Assembly (NCBI GenBank): GCA_001600695.1
Contig: BCKQ01000010.1
Span: 156,270 to 220,269, forward strand
DNA length: 64,000 nt
From: Ascoidea asiatica
Lineage: Eukaryota > Ascomycota > Saccharomycetes > Ascoideales > Ascoideaceae
Direction: 5' to 3'
Shown here piece after piece: positions 59,005 through 64,000 of this stretch. Numbering within the stretch: position 1 is the stretch's first letter; each line of letters opens with the position of its first letter. Position numbers and translations under genes: made by a program. The notes beneath the pieces are model-generated. The model was given only the letters and a program-made list of their open reading frames with translations. It made no database searches and was not told the origin of the DNA.

Positions 59005-61371
59005 TTAAAACTTATCAATTGCTTGGATGAAAGCACTTTTAATATCCTCATCAATATTACTCAAAACAAATTCTTCATTTTTATTATATTCTAGGTATTC
59101 AGGTACAGTCTTATCATTTTTTCTTAAATTATCTTTATTATNAGCTGTCATAAATTGCATTCTTTTATTTTCTCCCATGTGATCATTTTTACTATTAATA
59201 TATTCAGAGCATTTAGATTTATGTTGATGGGATTTAAGTATTTCTTCGTTTTCATCAGAAATTAAAGTACCATTTTCAGCTTTAACCTTTCTATTATAAA
59301 TTAGCTTATCTTTGAACCCATGTGTTGAAAAATTCAACTTTGTTTCTAATTTTCCAAATCCATGATTACCATTCATGTTTAGAAAGAACTCACTGGAACC
59401 ATTTTGAAAATTAGAATATTTGATATTTTTTTTATCATTAATTTTAAGAAAATGTTGTTTGCCTGTAACTAAATCTATATCAAATTTAATTTCATTATTT
59501 GAATCAATTGGATTATCTTTAAAATTCATTACTAAGATATAATTATCTGATGAATGTGATTTAATTGAATTTTGACGATTTTTTTTTCCTCTGAAAGTAT
59601 TTAGGTTTTTCTCATTATTTAAAGATTGAATTGTGATTTCATGATTGGTCTTAATGGTATTTGTTAATTTGAAGGAATCATCGTCAATATAAGAGTCAAA
59701 AGTTTTAAGAACATTAATATTTTTAACCTGATGAAAATTATTTATTTTGAATTTCAAGATATCATTATTAAAAGTTTTAAATGAAATTAAAGAATTTGTA
59801 TTAACATTATAATTTGAGATAATTATTTGGGAATTTTTAAGCCTAATAATAGTTGGTTTTGAATTGATAGAAGTATTTAGAATTTTAGAATTATTCAAAT
59901 CAATTGACTCAATTATGGAATTTTCATAAGTTAATAAATTACCTGCTGATATCCAATTTGATTTAATATTTTGATTGAGAAATTGATTTGAAATTTTAAT
60001 TTTTAATATATTTTCTTTATTGTTTAAAAATAAAGGTAAATATGAAGTTAAATCTAATTGTAAAGATTTCAAATCATAAGCACCAGAGTTTACAATCTTA
60101 TTCCATAAAGCTGGAGACCAACCACCAGTATAAATTATAATTCTTGGAGATTCAAAAGAAATTAGCTGATCATTCAAAAAAACTTGAATAATTCTTACAG
60201 GACCATTTGAATTAAAATTTTCAATTTTTTGAGTATACCAATCTTCTTCATTAAAATTACCTGTAATGAATAAATTTAACTTTAATCTTGTTGTATTTGA
60301 ATTTAAAATTGGTAAAGTTTTAGATAAAGTTGATTGATAAGATAATAAATCATTTTTATTTTCAAGAATATTAATTATTTTATTAGGTGATTTATTATGA
60401 ATTGAGAAAATTGACAATGAATTAGGATTGGTAGGACTAGAATCCGAATTAGGATTTATATAATTGAAATTTTCTTCATTCAAATTATAATAATTTATCG
60501 AATCATTATTATCATTATTATCATTATTATCATTATTATCATTATTTTCATTGTTATTGATAATATTATTGTCATAATAATAGTGGGCTTTTAAAGTAAT
60601 AAAAAAGACACCGTTTAATCTATTATTTGTTAAATTATCTAATTGAAATTTAATTAAACTTTTTTCCTTGAATAAATTCAAAAATTCTGGAGATACAATT
60701 TTTTTAATTGAAGATTTGATTTTATTATTACCAGGTTCTGCAGTTGAAGTTCTCCAAATATACGTATTATTAATATATAAATGGGCTAANCTATCATATT
60801 GAACACCTTTGTTTGTTTTAATGGTCAACTCTAAAATAATTAAATTGAATGGATTAAATGAACTATTATAATTGTTGATAAAAGTAGGTGGAGTATAATT
60901 GATAACTGAAGGATTATTCCAAGAATTATTAAAAGCTTCATCTTTGAATAAAATCTTTGTTGTTAATAAATTTAAATCATTTAATTTATTAGGAGAAATT
61001 AATGGAGTATCAATTTGAAAAATTTCCTTATATTCATTAATTGATACTTCATTATAATCGTCAGAATAATCTAATAAATGATTTTTATTATTTGAGATTA
61101 AACTTTGTTTTAAATATTTAGTTCTAAAGTATGGAGACAATTCAAGGATGTCATTTGAATTAAAATCACTAAAATTTTTAAAATTGTTAAGTAAATTATC
61201 AGAGAAGAAGAAATATAATACAAAAGAAATTAAAACAATTGAAATTACTTTTTTTTGAATATGAGAATTTGTCTTTTCTTTTGATTTGATTCTTGAAATA
61301 CTATTCTCCAATTTTTCATTAAATTTTTCATTAAATTTTTCATCAATTGGTTTATCAACTGGTTCAACCAT
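59005..61371 (-). CDS. PNGase-A-like glycoamidase, membrane-anchored
   Basis: 788 residues of the peptide-N4-(N-acetyl-beta-glucosaminyl)asparagine amidase A family, which removes N-glycans from glycoproteins. A single N-terminal membrane segment (KVISIVLISFVLYFFFSDNL, about 41-60) after a charged start suggests a type II protein facing the secretory lumen. Family blocks are LIILELTIKTNKGVQYD, LAHLYINNTYIWRTSTAEPG (about 195-214), FQLDNLTNNRLNGVFFITLK and TGGWSPALWNKIVNSGAYD. The usual Arg after QYD is unread because of an N at 60790. Later blocks include GNHGFGKLETKLNFSTHGFK. Asn/Asp repeats (ENNDNNDNNDNND) are inserted near 275. S. cerevisiae lacks such a gene. A paralogue follows in tandem. 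Confidence 0.85.
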   Translation of the reverse strand: MVEPVDKPIDEKFNEKFNEKLENSISRIKSKEKTNSHIQKKVISIVLISFVLYFFFSDNLLNNFKNFSDFNSNDILELSPYFRTKYLKQSLISNNKNHLLDYSDDYNEVSINEYKEIFQIDTPLISPNKLNDLNLLTTKILFKDEAFNNSWNNPSVINYTPPTFINNYNSSFNPFNLIILELTIKTNKGVQYDXLAHLYINNTYIWRTSTAEPGNNKIKSSIKKIVSPEFLNLFKEKSLIKFQLDNLTNNRLNGVFFITLKAHYYYDNNIINNNENNDNNDNNDNNDNNDSINYYNLNEENFNYINPNSDSSPTNPNSLSIFSIHNKSPNKIINILENKNDLLSYQSTLSKTLPILNSNTTRLKLNLFITGNFNEEDWYTQKIENFNSNGPVRIIQVFLNDQLISFESPRIIIYTGGWSPALWNKIVNSGAYDLKSLQLDLTSYLPLFLNNKENILKIKISNQFLNQNIKSNWISAGNLLTYENSIIESIDLNNSKILNTSINSKPTIIRLKNSQIIISNYNVNTNSLISFKTFNNDILKFKINNFHQVKNINVLKTFDSYIDDDSFKLTNTIKTNHEITIQSLNNEKNLNTFRGKKNRQNSIKSHSSDNYILVMNFKDNPIDSNNEIKFDIDLVTGKQHFLKINDKKNIKYSNFQNGSSEFFLNMNGNHGFGKLETKLNFSTHGFKDKLIYNRKVKAENGTLISDENEEILKSHQHKSKCSEYINSKNDHMGENKRMQFMTAXNKDNLRKNDKTVPEYLEYNKNEEFVLSNIDEDIKSAFIQAIDKF

Positions 61372-62156
61372 TGTCTAACTTGTTATTTATGAGTATCCAG
61401 ACTCCTTGATACTTTTTTAAGAAACAATTTTTTTCAATTTGAATAATTTGAATAATGGAGANTTTCTTCTCCTTAAATATGTATTCAGTAAATTTGAAAA
61501 ACTGCCAATTTTCTGANAGAGCTTTAAGAAACTGCCAATGTTCTGAGAGAGCTTTGATGAAAGGATTTAAGTTCTTCGTAAATGGAATAATGAAATTTAT
61601 CTCGCATCAGAACTCAGAGTTTTCATTGATTTCAAGTTCTTATTGAATCTCCAACTACTCGCGAATATTTGATTTGAAAGTATTCTTTTTCTTCTTTTCT
61701 GAAGTAATTCTTCTATCAATTTCACTTGTTGGTTCTCAAATGAAATAAACAAAAGCGAAATTTAAATTTAATATCAAAAATTTGAGAACAAACANAAAAA
61801 AGAGCAAATGCAAAGCCAGGCGCGATAAGGTAAAGGGGTGTATAAAAATGCAANTAAAGGAGATCCTCAAAAACGGCGTTGGAAACGGAAGCGAAATGCA
61901 CCTGAACATACATTTTCCGATAGCCGGAATCTAAATTTGCTTTTTTTTTTAGTTTTATTCATTAATTATTTATTAAATATATATTTATTTAGTCATTTAA
62001 ACCAATGTAACACAAGATATCTGCCAGAAAGACCAAGAATTATCAAAAGAGGAAAAAAGGAAAACAAAAAAAACAAAAAGGATAAAAAGAACCAAAAAAA
62101 AATTAAGAAGAAAAAAAAGGGTATGGTATATTTNTATATATATATATTTTCAATAT
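61372..62156. promoter_or_regulatory. Promoter of the PNGase-A-like gene
   Basis: 785 bp between two same-strand paralogues. A GC-richer patch (about 61810-61930) contains the 15-mer at 61893-61907 shared with 1092-1106. An AAAAAG-rich purine tract (about 62045-62125) lies at the 3' end of the second paralogue. A direct duplication, ACTGCCAAT.TTCTGAGAGAGCTTT, occurs twice (about 61500-61530 and 61532-61560). No gene was seen. Confidence 0.6.
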
Positions 62157-64000
62157 TTAAACAGAACAATCATTATTTAAGTCGTTTAAATCATTTGAAG
62201 CTTGTAAATAATCAATTTTTTCAGTTTCATTAAGATTATTAAGTATGAATAATTCATTATCATTATCATTATCATTATATATTGGATTAAATAAAGGATT
62301 TTCATTATATTCATTTGAAATTAAATTTCCATTAACTGACTTTAAGAATTTATTGTAATATANATTATTATTCAAACCAACTGTTGAGAATTTTAAATCT
62401 GTATCCAAAGAACCTATACCATGATTACCATTTGGACTCAAAGTTAAAATACTTGAACCATTTTGAAAATTATTATAATTACTTTCATAGTTATTTTCAA
62501 GATTATCAAAATTATTACTAATTGAGAATTTTTTTGATTTACTATTAATGACACTAACATTATAGTTTAATTCATAATTTTCATTAATTTCATTTGATTT
62601 GAAATCAATTAGTAAATTATTATTTTCACTTTTATTAAAATTTATAAATAATTCATTAAATTCTAAAGATTTAAAATTAATTGATTTGAAAAAGTCTATT
62701 GAATTTAGTAATTTAAAAGAATCATCGAAAGTATCATAATTGAAATTATATTTTTTGAATAAATTATTAAAGTTAATTCTTTCTTCATTACAAATTATAA
62801 AACTCAAAAATTTCTTATCGAAAGTTTCATATGAGATTAAAGATTTTGTATTAATATAACTTTCAACTAAAGTTATCTCATTTTCATTTTCATTTTCATT
62901 TTTTTTATCGTTGATTTTATTAATATTTGAATCAATAGAAATCATTTTAGAATTTTTTAAATTAATTGATTTTATAATTGAATTTTCCCAAATCAATAAA
63001 TTACCACTAATTAATAAATTATTATTAATATCAGTATAGTGATTATTATTATTATTATAATTGAATTTATTTAAAATTTTAAATTCTAAAATATTTTTTT
63101 TATTTGAATGAATATTATTTAAAATCAAAGGTAAATAAACCGTTAAATCAAATTTGAAGTTATTTATATTATTATTTGAATTTGAATTTAAAACTTTATT
63201 CCATAAAGCAGGAGATAATTTACTTGAATTTATTAAAATTTTCAAATAATTTAAGTTAATTAATTTTTTATTTAAATAAATTTGAATTAAATTCATTGGG
63301 GAATCCAATGAAGAAAATTGATTATTTAAATTTAAGTTTAAGTTTAGTAATAATCTTGTTGAATTTAAGTTTAAATTGAAATTTGAAATTAATAAATTTT
63401 TTTTTTTATTTTGAAAAATATTAATAATTTTATTTGGAGATTTATTGAAATTATTAAAAATTGATAAAGAATTATTAGAATTTAGGTAATTAAAAGAAGA
63501 ATCAAATGAATCACTTAAATCATAATAATTATTTAAATCAATTGAGTCATTAAAAGGAGTAGTATAATTATAATAATTTGCAATTAAAGATATATTAAAA
63601 TAACCATTTAATCTATTATTAATTAAATTATCTAATTGAAAAATTAAATTTAAATTATTTGATTTTAATAAATTTAAAAATTCAGATTTCTTAATTAATT
63701 TTTGATAAGTTATAGTTGATTTTAAATTTGAATTCAAAGTAGGAGTTGAAATTTTCCAAATAAGAATATTATTTATAAATAAATTACCAAATCTATTATA
63801 ATTAATACCATTATTTGAATTTATGATTAAATTTAATATAATATAATCACTATTAGTATTTAAAGTTGAATTATTAAGAATATTTAAGAATAAAGGTTTA
63901 TTTAAAGAATTTTTAAAAGAAATATTTTTGAATAAAGTCTTTTGATTGATTAAAATTGAATTATTTAGAATATTATTTGAAATTATTGGAGTATTAATAT
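62157..64000 (-). CDS. Second PNGase-A-like gene (partial, runs off the right edge), diverged paralogue
   Basis: The frame is open from the TAA at 62157-62159 to the window edge, at least 614 codons, so the 5' end is missing. It aligns block by block with the neighbour: LIWKISTPTLNSN for YIWRTSTAEPGNN, FQLDNLINNRLNGYFNISLI for FQLDNLTNNRLNGVFFITLK, KLSPALWNKVLNSN for GWSPALWNKIVNS, and GNHGIGSLDTDLKFSTVGL for GNHGFGKLETKLNFSTHGF. The conserved WRTSTAEP block is altered (Arg, Ala and Glu lost), and the TGGW before SPALW is replaced, so it may be inactive or changed in function. No frame break is seen. The paralogues lie head-to-tail on one strand, consistent with tandem duplication. Confidence 0.82.
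   Translation of the reverse strand, partial: INTPIISNNILNNSILINQKTLFKNISFKNSLNKPLFLNILNNSTLNTNSDYIILNLIINSNNGINYNRFGNLFINNILIWKISTPTLNSNLKSTITYQKLIKKSEFLNLLKSNNLNLIFQLDNLINNRLNGYFNISLIANYYNYTTPFNDSIDLNNYYDLSDSFDSSFNYLNSNNSLSIFNNFNKSPNKIINIFQNKKKNLLISNFNLNLNSTRLLLNLNLNLNNQFSSLDSPMNLIQIYLNKKLINLNYLKILINSSKLSPALWNKVLNSNSNNNINNFKFDLTVYLPLILNNIHSNKKNILEFKILNKFNYNNNNNHYTDINNNLLISGNLLIWENSIIKSINLKNSKMISIDSNINKINDKKNENENENEITLVESYINTKSLISYETFDKKFLSFIICNEERINFNNLFKKYNFNYDTFDDSFKLLNSIDFFKSINFKSLEFNELFINFNKSENNNLLIDFKSNEINENYELNYNVSVINSKSKKFSISNNFDNLENNYESNYNNFQNGSSILTLSPNGNHGIGSLDTDLKFSTVGLNNNXYYNKFLKSVNGNLISNEYNENPLFNPIYNDNDNDNELFILNNLNETEKIDYLQASNDLNDLNNDCSV

Overview
The window is nuclear DNA of an ascomycete budding yeast (Saccharomycotina). 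It holds about 26 protein genes on both strands. Almost all are intronless, very AT-rich and full of Asn/Ser/Lys low-complexity stretches. Recognisable yeast genes include SMC6, SEC20, OSH3, ZIM17, SKY1, PSE1, ARV1, a DFG5/DCW1-type gene, HEM25, UTR4, NSE4, RPC25, ALG14, CYC1 and RAD57. TTA is the dominant Leu codon. CTG is nearly absent and, where I found it, sits only in weakly conserved segments. That is compatible with, but does not prove, a lineage such as Ascoidea/Saccharomycopsis in which CUG decoding is altered or ambiguous. Scattered single N bases look like masked heterozygous sites.

Layout, left to right. 0-15 kb: the 5' end of an unknown gene, SMC6, SEC20, OSH3 and a probable TIP20. 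15-20.8 kb: a gene-poor stretch with a broken jacalin-lectin pseudogene, a tiny and probably spliced zinc-finger gene, and ZIM17. 20.8-34 kb: SKY1, PSE1, a bacterial-looking zinc alcohol dehydrogenase, ARV1 and the DFG5/DCW1-type cell-wall gene. 35-44 kb: an orphan, HEM25, a second poorly recognised gene, UTR4 and NSE4. 44.6-53 kb: a Vps3844-type ER/vacuolar membrane protein, a secreted metzincin-like protease, a methyltransferase, RPC25, ALG14 and the intron-containing CYC1. 53-64 kb: an orphan, a probable mitochondrial small-subunit ribosomal protein, RAD57, and two tandem PNGase-A-like genes, the second running off the right edge.

Functional links: SMC6 and NSE4 encode two subunits of the SMC5/6 genome-stability complex. 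SEC20 and the probable TIP20 encode direct partners in the Dsl1/SNARE tether for Golgi-to-ER vesicles. ARV1, OSH3 and ALG14 act in ER lipid handling and glycosylation. HEM25, ZIM17, CYC1 and the ribosomal protein are mitochondrial.

The most striking non-genic signal is compositional. Intergenic regions that contain a promoter carry short GC-rich islands (60-70% G+C in sampled 60-base lines) inside sequence that can fall to about 10% G+C. Most convergent intergenic regions lack such islands. Several convergent gene pairs are separated by 10-40 bp or overlap, including ARV1 and the DFG5/DCW1 gene, whose stop codons share one TTATAA palindrome.
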